Of a DNA stretch of 64,000 bases, positions 52,075 to 60,384 are shown in pieces. This DNA is from Phycisphaerales bacterium. Its GTDB lineage: Bacteria > Planctomycetota > Phycisphaerae > Phycisphaerales > UBA1924. How positions within the stretch are numbered: position 1 is the first letter of the stretch; every line of letters begins with the position of its first letter. A model generated the notes under the pieces. The model was not told the origin of the DNA. It made no database searches and saw only the letters and a program-made list of their open reading frames with translations. The DNA lies in assembly GCA_020853815.1 (NCBI GenBank), contig JADYYE010000130.1, forward strand, positions 52,236 to 116,235. Direction: 5' to 3'. Made by a program: the position numbers and the translations under genes.

Positions 52075-52743
52075 TTACATGGAATCGGCGGACGCCGGGC
52101 GGATGTCAACCTCCGCCGGGCGCACGTTGCCGAACTCGTCGGTCGAGAGCATGCGAAGGTCGGGAACCTCGACGCGTTCGACGATCTGGCGGACGAAATA
52201 CACCTCGTAGCCCTTGCCGTCGGCGGCCGGGTTGGTGCGGAGCAACAGCTTGGTCGGCATCTCGCCGAGCACCCGCTTCTCTTCCGCGCCCTTGTCAAAG
52301 TACGCGGAGAGCGCGTCCGCGGCGTTCTTCACCAGGCGCGAGCCGGGGCCCGCGAGGTCGGCGGCGATGGGCGGATCGATGAGCGGATCGATGATCGCCG
52401 GCGGATTCACGCCCAGTCGCCCGGATGAAACCCACGCGACGCCCAGCACCGCCGCCGCCACCCAGCCAGCCCAACGACGGATCCACCACGCCTGTTGGCG
52501 CGACGGGAAATGCAACGCGGGGGCCTCGTCGGGCAGTTCGACCAGCGACGCCGGCGCGATCGACTCCTCGACCGCCCGCATCAGGCAGGCCTGCTGCCTC
52601 TGGGCCGTGGCCAGTTCTCGCCACACGCCCTGATCGCCCGACGCGATCGCGTCGAGGGCCTTCCAGTCGGCGTCGCGGGCCGTCCCGTCAACCACGCGGC
52701 TGATCAGGAGATCGCGATCGGGTTGTTCCTGCGAAGCTGCCAT
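52075..52743 (-). CDS. Putative transmembrane anti-sigma factor
   Basis: 222 residues. The N-terminal helices (DRDLLISRVVDGTARDADWKALDAIASGDQGVWRELATAQRQQACLMRAV) resemble anti-sigma domains. One TM helix (WAGWVAAAVLGVAWVSSG, about 90-108) is followed by an extracytoplasmic domain of about 110 residues (SRLVKNAADALSAYFDKGAEEKRVLGEMPTKLLLRTNPAADGKGYEVYFVRQIVERVEVPD). The location 111 bp after an ECF sigma gene supports the call. No zinc HxxxCxxC motif is present. Confidence 0.7.
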   Translation of the reverse strand: MAASQEQPDRDLLISRVVDGTARDADWKALDAIASGDQGVWRELATAQRQQACLMRAVEESIAPASLVELPDEAPALHFPSRQQAWWIRRWAGWVAAAVLGVAWVSSGRLGVNPPAIIDPLIDPPIAADLAGPGSRLVKNAADALSAYFDKGAEEKRVLGEMPTKLLLRTNPAADGKGYEVYFVRQIVERVEVPDLRMLSTDEFGNVRPAEVDIRPASADSM

Positions 52744-52854
52744 TGCTCAGGCTCCAGAGGCCCGTGATTGAGGCCCTTCAACACACCAGATGCGCCCGAC
52801 GACGCCGTCCGTCGAAATCCGCAAAATTCGGATTCCGCGGCACGGCATTCGTTC

Positions 52855-53559
52855 TTACAGGACGCTGCCAAACACCGCGCCGCGCTTGGGGGTCTCACCC
52901 CTTCGGATGGACCCGGCGCTGGTCGCCAGCTCGCGGAGCATCTTGCGGGCCCGCGCGATCCGGGTTTCCACCGTGGTCTCGGGCAGGCCAACCAACTCGC
53001 CGATCTGTCGATACGACAAATCCCGCAGCGTCTTGAGGAGTAGTGGCTCGCGGTACCCCTCGGGCAATTCCATCGCTAGTTCCAGCAGGCGGCGGCCTTC
53101 CTCGCGGTCCTCGTTGAACGAAACGCTCGTCGCGCCGCCCGGCGCCACGGTCGCCAAAGGTTCGTCGCCGGCCAAGGGTTTGGGCTCGGGGCGGTATTTT
53201 CGGGTGCGGGCGGCGAGTCGCGCCGAATTGATCGCCACGGTGCGCAGCCAGGAGCGGAACGACGCGGGGTCGCGCAGCTCGCCCGAGTGCCGCACCACGC
53301 TGGCCGCGACTTCTTGAAGCAGGTCGTCAAGATCGGCCCAGGCCGGCTTGTGGGCCAAAAGGATCGCGGCCACCCAGCGACGGTTCTGCTCCCACAACAC
53401 GCGCAGGGCGTCACGATCGCCGGCCAAGGCGGCGGCGGTCAAAAGTTCTGGGTTCGTTTGGTGATTGTGGGCCACCGATGAGGCGTGAGAGGCCTGGTCT
53501 CGGCGCGGGCTCGCGGCCGGGCGCTCCGCGCCGCTGGATTGCACTGGTTCACCGGGCAC
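52855..53559 (-). CDS. ECF RNA polymerase sigma factor
   Basis: Up to 234 residues. Sigma2: RDALRVLWEQNRRWVAAILLAHKPAWADLDDLLQEVAASVVRHSGELRDPASFRSWLRTVAINSARL. Sigma4: LELAMELPEGYREPLLLKTLRDLSYRQIGELVGLPETTVETRIARARKMLREL. The ordering sigma, TM anti-sigma, PDZ protein on the minus strand looks like an envelope-sensing cluster. The first about 35 residues are low-complexity and the true start may be further in (for example GTG at VAHNHQTN). Confidence 0.9.
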   Translation of the reverse strand: MPGEPVQSSGAERPAASPRRDQASHASSVAHNHQTNPELLTAAALAGDRDALRVLWEQNRRWVAAILLAHKPAWADLDDLLQEVAASVVRHSGELRDPASFRSWLRTVAINSARLAARTRKYRPEPKPLAGDEPLATVAPGGATSVSFNEDREEGRRLLELAMELPEGYREPLLLKTLRDLSYRQIGELVGLPETTVETRIARARKMLRELATSAGSIRRGETPKRGAVFGSVL

Positions 53560-53743
53560 AAGAAGCTCCGCGGGCGGGGTCGCCTGACATGCTCCCCATT
53601 ACTGGGATGCGCGCCGCACCCGTTTCCGTCATCGACCCGCGCGCCCCATGGCCGCCAGACTTCGACGCGCCAGCCGCCGCAACCCGGAGGTTGGGGTGTG
53701 CTTTGGCGCGGCGGGGCGGCTCGCGTTGCTATCGTGACCCCCG

Positions 53744-55087
53744 ATGGACGAGGCGCGTTCGGTGGTGCGGCGGATCGTGAGGCCCGGGGAGGACACCCCC
53801 GAGGCCAAGACGATGTCGTTCCTTGAGCACCTCGACGAGCTGCGTTCGCGGCTGATGTGGGCGGTGCTGGGCCTGCTCCCGATCTTGGTCGCGGCGCTCT
53901 ATTTCGGCCCGCAATTGCTCGAGGTGGTGGTGCGTCCGGTGCTGGAGAAGCTGGTCGAGGCCGGGCAGCCGCCGGAGATGCAGTCGACAAGCCCGTTCGA
54001 GACGTTCTTCACGTATGTGAAGCTGTCGCTGATCGTGACGCTGATTGTGGGTGGTCCCTGGGTGCTGTGGAACCTGTGGAGGTTCGTGGCGCCGGGGCTC
54101 TTCCCGCGCGAGCGGAAGCTGGTGTATCTGATGCTGCCGATGAGCGCGGTGCTGTCGGCGGCGGGCGTGGTGTTTCTGTGGTCGGTGGCGCTCCCGACCA
54201 CGCTGTACTTCATGATCAACTTCAGCACGGACATCGGCGTGAAACAGGCGCCGCCCGAGCCGCTCCCCCCGGGGCTGGTCCTGCCGCAGTACCCGGTGCT
54301 GAAGGCCGATCCGCCCGAGCCCAAGCTGGGGGACGTGTGGTTCAATTCCACATTCAACGACCTGCGCCTGTGCATCGGCGTCAACGCGGAGGGCGCGCCG
54401 TCGGTCTTTTCGATCCCGGGCGCGAAGGTCAAGCCGGGGCGCGGGAGCGCCACGCTCAAGCAGCAGTACAAGGTCGACGACTACACCAACACGTTCCTGT
54501 CGCTGGCGCTCGGCTTCGCGGTCGCGTTCCAGACCCCCGTCGTCGTGCTCATCCTGGGCTGGATCGGGATCATCGACCAGGCCTTCCTGTCCAAGTATCG
54601 CAAGCACGCGATCATGGCCTCGGCGGTCGTGGGCGCGATCGCCACGCCGGGCGATCCAAGCATGATGCTGTTGCTCGGCATCCCGATGTGGCTGCTCTAT
54701 GAACTGGGCGCGATCCTGCTGCGGTTCTTCCCGCCCAAGCGCGACGAGCTTGACGACGTTTCCATCGATCCCGATGAGGGTGAATCGATCGCGCCGGGCG
54801 CTCCCATCACGCCCGCCCCGTATCAGCCGCCTCCTTCGTCGCCGAACCCGCCCGACAACAGCGTCGACGATCGCTTCCAGAACGCATCGTGGCGACCGAA
54901 GTCATATTTCGATCCGACCGGCGAAAAATACTCGCCCGACGAAAGGCCGGGCGAGTCCGCGCCGCCGAGCGACTCGACGACGAGCACGACGGAGCCAACG
55001 AAGAATCCACCGCCCGCCGAGCCGCCGCCCGGCGTCGATCCCTACGCCAATCCGCACGGCGGAGATTCCTCGGGCAAGCCGTCATGA
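53744..55087 (+). CDS. tatC: Sec-independent translocase TatC, with enlarged loop and tail
   Basis: 447 residues against about 250 usual. MSFLEHLDELRSRLMWAVLGLL is the TatC N-terminal signature, followed by SPFETFFTYVKLSLIVTLIVGGPWVLWNLWRFVAPGLFPRERK, the FATC-like Glu/Phe region that binds twin-arginine signals. The loop after TM3 is about 75 residues longer than normal (about 160-240, Pro-rich). FLSLALGFAVAFQTPVVVLILGWIGII and KYRKHAIMASAVVGAIATPGDPSMMLLLGIPMWLLYELG complete the six-TM core. A disordered Pro/Ser/Asp tail of about 115 residues follows. It overlaps tadA (ATGA). TATCGT lies 8 nt upstream of the start. Confidence 0.94.
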   Translation: MDEARSVVRRIVRPGEDTPEAKTMSFLEHLDELRSRLMWAVLGLLPILVAALYFGPQLLEVVVRPVLEKLVEAGQPPEMQSTSPFETFFTYVKLSLIVTLIVGGPWVLWNLWRFVAPGLFPRERKLVYLMLPMSAVLSAAGVVFLWSVALPTTLYFMINFSTDIGVKQAPPEPLPPGLVLPQYPVLKADPPEPKLGDVWFNSTFNDLRLCIGVNAEGAPSVFSIPGAKVKPGRGSATLKQQYKVDDYTNTFLSLALGFAVAFQTPVVVLILGWIGIIDQAFLSKYRKHAIMASAVVGAIATPGDPSMMLLLGIPMWLLYELGAILLRFFPPKRDELDDVSIDPDEGESIAPGAPITPAPYQPPPSSPNPPDNSVDDRFQNASWRPKSYFDPTGEKYSPDERPGESAPPSDSTTSTTEPTKNPPPAEPPPGVDPYANPHGGDSSGKPS

Positions 55088-55614
55088 GCGGCACGAACCC
55101 AGCCACTCCCGGCGCGGCCCCCGGCCCCGGCGCTGGCCCCAGCGCAGGCCCGCTCGACCTCTCGATGATGGCGCGGGCCCTGGCGCTCGCCGACCAAGCC
55201 GCGAACTTGGGCGAGGTTCCGGTCGGCGCGGTGGTCTATCGCACCAGCGACGGCACGATCCTGGGCGAGGGGTTCAACCGGCGCGAGATCAACAAGGACC
55301 CCGCGGCCCACGCGGAGTTTGCCGCGATCATGGGCGCGTGCAGGGCGATCGGCGATTGGCGGCTCAACGGCTGCTCGCTGGCGGTCACGCTCGAGCCCTG
55401 CCCGATGTGCGCGGGGCTGATCGTCAACGCCCGCGTCGGGCGCGTGCTGTTCGGCGCCGATGATCCCAAGGCCGGCGCGTGCCGCTCGCTCTTTGCGATC
55501 ACCACCGACGCGCGCCTCAATCACCGCGCGGAACTGGTCGCGGGAGTGATGGCGGAAGAGTCCGCGACGAAACTCCGGTCGTTCTTTCGTGGGCTGCGGG
55601 CCCGGGGAGGCTGA
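55084..55614 (+). CDS. tadA: tRNA-adenosine deaminase TadA-type
   Basis: About 176 residues from ATG 55084 (4-bp overlap with tatC). A Gly/Pro/Ala-rich N-terminal tail of about 25 residues precedes the CDA fold. AHAEFAAIMGA (HAE zinc and catalytic site) and EPCPMCAGLIVNARVGRVLFGADDPKAGACRSLF (PCxxC) follow. The family forms inosine at the wobble base of tRNA-Arg. Guanine deaminase is the nearest alternative, but the PCPMCAGxI and KAGA motifs favour TadA. Confidence 0.88.
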   Translation: MSGTNPATPGAAPGPGAGPSAGPLDLSMMARALALADQAANLGEVPVGAVVYRTSDGTILGEGFNRREINKDPAAHAEFAAIMGACRAIGDWRLNGCSLAVTLEPCPMCAGLIVNARVGRVLFGADDPKAGACRSLFAITTDARLNHRAELVAGVMAEESATKLRSFFRGLRARGG

Positions 55615-55616
55615 AC

Positions 55617-56189
55617 ATGGGTCGGATCGAATCGCGCGAGTTTCCGATGAAGGGCGGCGGAACGTGCGTGGTGCGCACGCCCGAGGAGCACGAGGCCGCC
55701 GCGGTGCTCGAGTGCGCCCGCGATGTCTTCTCCACCTCGCAATTCACGCTGACGCAGGCGGACGAGTTTACCTACACGATCGAAGAGGAGGCGGCCCTGA
55801 TCCGCCAGCGCACGCTCGACCCGCACGCAATCTTCCTCGTCGCGTGCGAAGGCTCCGCGGGCGGCACGATGATCGGGATCTCCAACGTGTGGACCGGGCC
55901 CAAGCGGAAAGTTCGGCACGTCGGCACGATCGGCATGAGCGTTCACTCGGCGCATCGTTTCCGCGGCATCGGCAAGGCGATGATGCGGGCCCTGGTCGAT
56001 TGGGGAGAGAGCGTGCCCACGCTCCACATGCTCGACCTGGCGGTGTACGCCGCCAACACCCCGGCGCGACGGCTCTACGAATCGTTCGGCTTTGTTCAGC
56101 ACGCCTACCTGCCCGATGGCTGCCGACACGACGACGGCACGCTGTGGGATCAGGTCTTCATGCACCGCAAACTGCACCAGAACCGCTGA
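55617..56189 (+). CDS. GNAT family N-acetyltransferase
   Basis: 190 residues from ATG 55617, with GGAGG upstream and a 2-bp gap to tadA. The fold is RimJ/RimI-like: VRTPEEHEAAAVLECARDVF, a beta core (FLVACEGSAGGTMIGISNVW), then VGTIGMSVHSAHRFRGIGKAMMRALVDWGES (acetyl-CoA site RFRGIG) and LDLAVYAANTPARRLYESFGFVQ. The substrate is unknown. Its place between tadA and mutM in a tight operon suggests housekeeping use. Confidence 0.87.
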   Translation: MGRIESREFPMKGGGTCVVRTPEEHEAAAVLECARDVFSTSQFTLTQADEFTYTIEEEAALIRQRTLDPHAIFLVACEGSAGGTMIGISNVWTGPKRKVRHVGTIGMSVHSAHRFRGIGKAMMRALVDWGESVPTLHMLDLAVYAANTPARRLYESFGFVQHAYLPDGCRHDDGTLWDQVFMHRKLHQNR

Positions 56190-56204
56190 TCGACCCCGCC
56201 GACC

Positions 56205-57029
56205 ATGCCCGAACTACCCGAAGTTGAATCGACGCGGCGCTCGCTCCTCCCGCTCATCGGCGGACGCGTGGTCGGCGTTGATCTGCGCCGGATCGACATC
56301 GTCGAGGGGGCACGCACGCACGCGGCGCTGCTCTCGGGCTCTTCGATCCTCTCGCTCCACCGGCACGGCAAGCAACTCGCGATGGAAGCAACTCGCGGGG
56401 TGGTTCTCGTTCACCTCGGCATGACCGGACAACTCGAGCTCTCGCACACCCACTCGGACAACCACGCCCACGATCAACACACCCACGCGATCTGGTCGCT
56501 CGAGCTGGCGGCACGCGCCCGTGCCACGCTCTGGTTCCGCGACCCGCGGCGCTTCGGCGGCCTTTGGACATTTCCCTCCATGGTCGAGGTTCGCGCGCGC
56601 TGGACCAGCCTCGGCCCCGACGCCCTCACGATCTCGGGCCAAGAACTCGCGAGCGCCATCGCCGACAGCCGGCGCGCGATCAAGGCGGCGCTGCTCGACC
56701 AGGGTGTGCTCGCGGGCGTCGGAAATATCTACGCCGACGAAGCGCTCTTCCGCGCCGGCATCAGGCCGGCCAAGTTCGCATCGCGCCTCACGCGCGATCA
56801 ATCCGAGCGGCTCGCGGGCGCGATCCGCGACGTTCTCGCCGAGTCGATCCAGTCGGGCGGCTCGACGCTCCGCGACTACCGCGACGCCGCGGGCCAGGCC
56901 GGCAGCTTTCAGTCGCGGCACCGCGTCTACGGGCGCGGCGGAGAACCTTGCCCCGCGTGCGGCACACGCCTCACCCAGACCACGATTGCCCAGCGCACCA
57001 CGGTTTATTGCCGCCGGTGCCAGCGCTGA
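56205..57029 (+). CDS. mutM: Formamidopyrimidine-DNA glycosylase
   Basis: 274 residues. It starts MPELPEVES, giving the catalytic Pro2 and Glu3 after Met removal. HRHGKQL holds the conserved Lys (about 56). GVLAGVGNIYADEALFRAGIRP is the H2TH motif. GGSTLRDYRDAAGQAGSFQ and the zinc finger CPACG-x16-YCRRC (about 250-274) complete it. It excises 8-oxoguanine and Fapy lesions and nicks the DNA. A His-rich insert (HTHSDNHAHDQHTH, about 80-93) in the N-terminal domain is unusual. It is last in the tatC-tadA-GNAT-mutM operon, 15 bp after the GNAT gene. Confidence 0.95.
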   Translation: MPELPEVESTRRSLLPLIGGRVVGVDLRRIDIVEGARTHAALLSGSSILSLHRHGKQLAMEATRGVVLVHLGMTGQLELSHTHSDNHAHDQHTHAIWSLELAARARATLWFRDPRRFGGLWTFPSMVEVRARWTSLGPDALTISGQELASAIADSRRAIKAALLDQGVLAGVGNIYADEALFRAGIRPAKFASRLTRDQSERLAGAIRDVLAESIQSGGSTLRDYRDAAGQAGSFQSRHRVYGRGGEPCPACGTRLTQTTIAQRTTVYCRRCQR

Positions 57030-57035
57030 ACTCCA

Positions 57036-57455
57036 CGCCCGGCTACACCGGGAATCGCTTCTTCTCCCGACAATCACCGTGTTTTGCACAATTCCCCGGG
57101 TGGGGTCGCGTGTGAGTTATCACAATCCACCAACGCACGCGTGTCTTCGTCTCTTTCTGAGAGATGAAAGATCCAATCTCTTCATCACCGTAGGAAGCCC
57201 TGTCGGGCCGTGGACAACTTCGGTGCAGCGCCATAACCAGCAACACCACATGCACTTACGAGACAAGACGGCCGCAACAAGCTGTCACTAGCGTGGCGCG
57301 GGCGCGCGGGGGTGGGCGGCGGCCAGCGGGGTATGGGCTATCGACAGGCTCGGAGGTCTTCGCCGGCGCCCGACAAAGCGCGCCCAAGCCAGGGTTTCCA
57401 CAGGCCATGCACAGGCGCTGCCGACAGTCTGGGTACCGGGAAAGCCCGGCGGGGA
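57036..57455. other. Candidate chromosomal origin next to dnaA
   Basis: The 426-bp gap between the convergent mutM and dnaA ends contains no gene. It has a comparatively AT-rich stretch (57055-57200) and several DnaA-box-like 9-mers: TTTTGCACA (57082-57090, one mismatch to TTATNCACA), TTGTCCACG on the minus strand (57209-57217), CTATCGACA near 57338, GTTTCCACA near 57393 and CCATGCACA near 57404, with two mismatches each. The region upstream of dnaA (58977-59223) has fewer such boxes. The call is tentative. Confidence 0.4.
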
Positions 57456-58976
57456 TTACTCCGAGCCCGGTTTGATGGAGGTCTCGAAGCCGTTGACCAC
57501 GCCGTCGAACTCGGTGTCTTGGCCGCGTCTGGAGTCGATGATTTTGACGGCGTGCATGACGGTGGTGTGGTCGCGTCCGCCGAAGTAGCCCCCGATTTCC
57601 TCCAGCGACAGACGGGTGAGGCGGCGGGCCAGGTACATGCAGACCTGGCGCGGCAGGGCGACGGAGCGCTGGCGTCGTTTGGACTGCAGATCGGTGACCT
57701 TGACGTGGTAGAAATCGGTGACGGCGTCGATGATGGTGTGGATGGAGATCGTGGTCTGGGCGACGGGGGCGGTGTCGCCCATCGCGAACTTTGCCAGGGA
57801 GAGATCGATGGGGCGGGCGTCGAGCGAGGCGCGGATCTGCAGGGTGGTGATGGCGCCCTCGAGTTCGCGGATGTTGGCGTTGATGCGTTCGGCGATGTAG
57901 CAGGCGACGTTGTCGGGGAGCTCCAGGCCGCGAATCCGCGCCTTGGACTTCAGGATCTCGACGCGGGTGTCGTAGCAGGGGGGCTCAACCTTGGCGACCA
58001 GGCCCCACTTGAAGCGGCTGACGAGGCGCTGTTCGAGGTCGGGAATTTCCTCCGGCGGCGCGTCGGAGGAGAGCACAATCTGCTTGCTCGCCTGGTAGAG
58101 CGTGTTGAAGGTGTGGAAGAACTCTTCCTGGGTGCGGTCGCGCTTGGCGAGGAAGTGGATGTCGTCGACGATCAGCACGTCGACGTCTCGGAAGCAGTGG
58201 CGGAAGTTGGCCATCTCGCCGCTCTGCACGGCCTCCATGAACTGGGTCATGAAGGACTCGCAGGAACTGTAGTAGAGCGACGCGCCGGGACGGTTCTCGA
58301 TGATGCGAAGGCAGATCGCCTGCAGCAGGTGGGTCTTGCCCAGCCCCACCCCGCCGTGGATGAAGAGCGGGTTGTATGACCGGGCGGGGTTGTCGCCCAC
58401 GGCGACGGCGGCCGCGTGGGCCAGGCGATTCTCCGGGCCGACCACGAAGTTCTCGAACGCGTAATCGGGGTTGATGACCAGCGCATCGCGCCGGACCACG
58501 CTCAAAGGCCGTTCGCCCGCCGGATCGCTGGCGGGCGTCGGGACGGCGTTGATTCCGGCGTCCGCGCCGGGGTTTCGGGGGGAGGGCGTGGCGCCATTGC
58601 TCGACGGCTCCATCCGCGGTTCGGGCCTGGGCGGCTCGGACTTGGATTCGCGTGCCGCGGGCTTGCGCGTGTCGCGGGTCTCGCGATTCATAGCGTCCCG
58701 ACCCGGAAGTTCGGGGGTTTCGTCGCCCGGGCTGATGAAGCGAACCGCGAGTAATCGCCCCGACGCGGTCCGCGCCGCGTCGTTAAAGGCCTCGGCGCAC
58801 TGGCGCTTGAGGTAGTCCCGGTGAACCGACGAGTGAACGCGGACCACCAGCGCGCCCGACGCCACGCCCATGGGTTCGAGGTCGCCGAACCACTGGCGGC
58901 AGATGGAGGGATTCGTCGCGCGCAGGTGCGACAGCATCCCATCCCATATCTTGCGATCGGGGTCGGTCATGGACAC
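57456..58976 (-). CDS. dnaA: Chromosomal replication initiator DnaA
   Basis: 506 residues with four domains. Domain I (IWDGMLSHLRATNPSICRQWFGDLEPMG) interacts with helicase; a disordered Pro/Arg/Glu-rich domain II follows. Domain III is AAA+: AFENFVVGPENRLAHAAAVAV, Walker A HGGVGLGKTHLLQ, Walker B VDVLIVDDIHFLAKRDRTQEEFFHTFN, and sensor SRFKWGLVAKVEPPCYDTRVEIL. Domain IV has the DNA-binding signature SVALPRQVCMYLARRLTRLSLEEIGGYFGGRDHTTVMHA. It binds DnaA boxes and melts oriC. dnaN and gyrB are not adjacent, so the classic cluster is dispersed. Confidence 0.97.
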   Translation of the reverse strand: MSMTDPDRKIWDGMLSHLRATNPSICRQWFGDLEPMGVASGALVVRVHSSVHRDYLKRQCAEAFNDAARTASGRLLAVRFISPGDETPELPGRDAMNRETRDTRKPAARESKSEPPRPEPRMEPSSNGATPSPRNPGADAGINAVPTPASDPAGERPLSVVRRDALVINPDYAFENFVVGPENRLAHAAAVAVGDNPARSYNPLFIHGGVGLGKTHLLQAICLRIIENRPGASLYYSSCESFMTQFMEAVQSGEMANFRHCFRDVDVLIVDDIHFLAKRDRTQEEFFHTFNTLYQASKQIVLSSDAPPEEIPDLEQRLVSRFKWGLVAKVEPPCYDTRVEILKSKARIRGLELPDNVACYIAERINANIRELEGAITTLQIRASLDARPIDLSLAKFAMGDTAPVAQTTISIHTIIDAVTDFYHVKVTDLQSKRRQRSVALPRQVCMYLARRLTRLSLEEIGGYFGGRDHTTVMHAVKIIDSRRGQDTEFDGVVNGFETSIKPGSE

Positions 58977-59223
58977 TCGCTCCGCGGACTAGTTCCCACG
59001 GAAGTAAAGGAATGGAGACGCGCCGAAGGAACGGGCACGGTTCGGAACTCGGCGCGCGAGACCGCGCCCACGTATTGGCATACTTCCGCGCATAGGGCCC
59101 ACCCCTTGGCGAAGAGATCGATGTTCAGACGCCGGCTCGGAACGCCCACCGCCCCGTGCCGTCACAACCCGACGGACCGTCGGAAGGTACCCCGCGGCGC
59201 GGAACCAGTCAACCGGCGGGCGC

Positions 59224-60204
59224 TCATTCCTCTTCTTCGTTTTCTTCGGGAATCTGGCTTGACGGCGTGGGCGGCGTGCGGGCCGCGAGCTTGGCCTCCA
59301 GCGCCCGCGCCTCGGCCTCCTGCTGTTCGTAGCGCGTCCGCTGGGTGCGGAAGTCCATCATGAACAGCACCTTCTTTTCCAGCTCCTCCCCCACCGCTTG
59401 CGCCAGGCGCTTGCGCGCGTAGCCCAGATCGGTGCGGCGCGACACGTGGACGATGATGAGGTTCTGGCACTCCAGCACGCGGATCCACTCCGCGATGTCG
59501 TCGACGTGCATGTGCATGCCGACCTTCGCCCGGTCCTTGTGGTCGGGCTCGAAGAACGTACACTCGCAGATCACGATCTGCGCCTTGCGCACGTCCTCGC
59601 GCACCAGGTGCGGCCCGGGCTGAGTGTCGCCGAGGTACGCGATCAGGGGAATCTCAAGCGTCCGCGTGATCTCGACGCCGCGCTCCTTCAGTTCGCGCAG
59701 CTTCTCCTGCGGATACTCCGCGAACTCGGGCTTGAGCTTGCTGCGCTTCTCGACGATCGAGTACCCGAACGACGGCGCGGTGTGCTCGGTCGGGAACCCG
59801 CGCAGGAAGATGTTGTTCTTGATCTCGATGGTTCCCTCGGGCTCGATGGGCAGGACCTCGTAGGGCGTCTTCTGCTGTTCGAGCTCGACGAAGCCGGTCA
59901 TCATGCCGCGGATCGCGGGCGCGATGCGCGAGTCGCAGACGATCTTGGCGTTGCCCATGCCCTGGAAGCGGCGCTGGGAGCAGAAATACGCCAGGCCGCC
60001 GATGTGGTCCATGTGCCCGTGCGAGATGGCGACGTACTTGCTGGCGAGCATGGCGCGGGGACAGGCGCCCATGTCGAAGCAGACATCGAGTTCCGGGATC
60101 TGGATGGTGGTGACCTCGCCGGCGATCGACGTGCCCTGCACGCGGTACGGCGGGATGTAAAGAAAGCCAAGCGAGCCCTCGCGCGGAGGGGGTTTGGGGA
60201 TCAT
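59224..60204 (-). CDS. Metallo-beta-lactamase-fold hydrolase, RNase Z-like
   Basis: About 326 residues from ATG 60204, with GGAGG upstream. ISHGHMDHIGGLAYFCSQRR is the HxHxDH metal site. IAYLGDTQPGP and VICECTFFEPDHKDRAKVGMHMHVDDIAEWIR give the remaining ligands, and IVHVSRRTD the last His region. The layout fits RNase Z/ELAC-like members, though tRNA processing is not shown. The tail is Ala/Glu-rich and ends in an acidic run (EENEEEE). Confidence 0.82.
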   Translation of the reverse strand: MIPKPPPREGSLGFLYIPPYRVQGTSIAGEVTTIQIPELDVCFDMGACPRAMLASKYVAISHGHMDHIGGLAYFCSQRRFQGMGNAKIVCDSRIAPAIRGMMTGFVELEQQKTPYEVLPIEPEGTIEIKNNIFLRGFPTEHTAPSFGYSIVEKRSKLKPEFAEYPQEKLRELKERGVEITRTLEIPLIAYLGDTQPGPHLVREDVRKAQIVICECTFFEPDHKDRAKVGMHMHVDDIAEWIRVLECQNLIIVHVSRRTDLGYARKRLAQAVGEELEKKVLFMMDFRTQRTRYEQQEAEARALEAKLAARTPPTPSSQIPEENEEEE

Positions 60205-60384
60205 CGCGAATCCTCCGAGGCCGGACCTTCGCCCGGCCGGATGTGAATTGACGCCGATGGTAGGCGCGCCGGGAGTTACCCGGGCGTGACAGCACCTCCC
60301 CCGGTTTGTTCGTACCACTTGAATGCCGCCCCTTGCCGGGCGGGCGTCGGGCCGCACGCCGACGCCGAACACAAGGAGTCCACC

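Noticed and set aside
57117..57125. TTATCACAA near dnaA considered as a DnaA box
   Set aside because: It lacks one C of TTATCCACA; aligned without gaps it has four mismatches.
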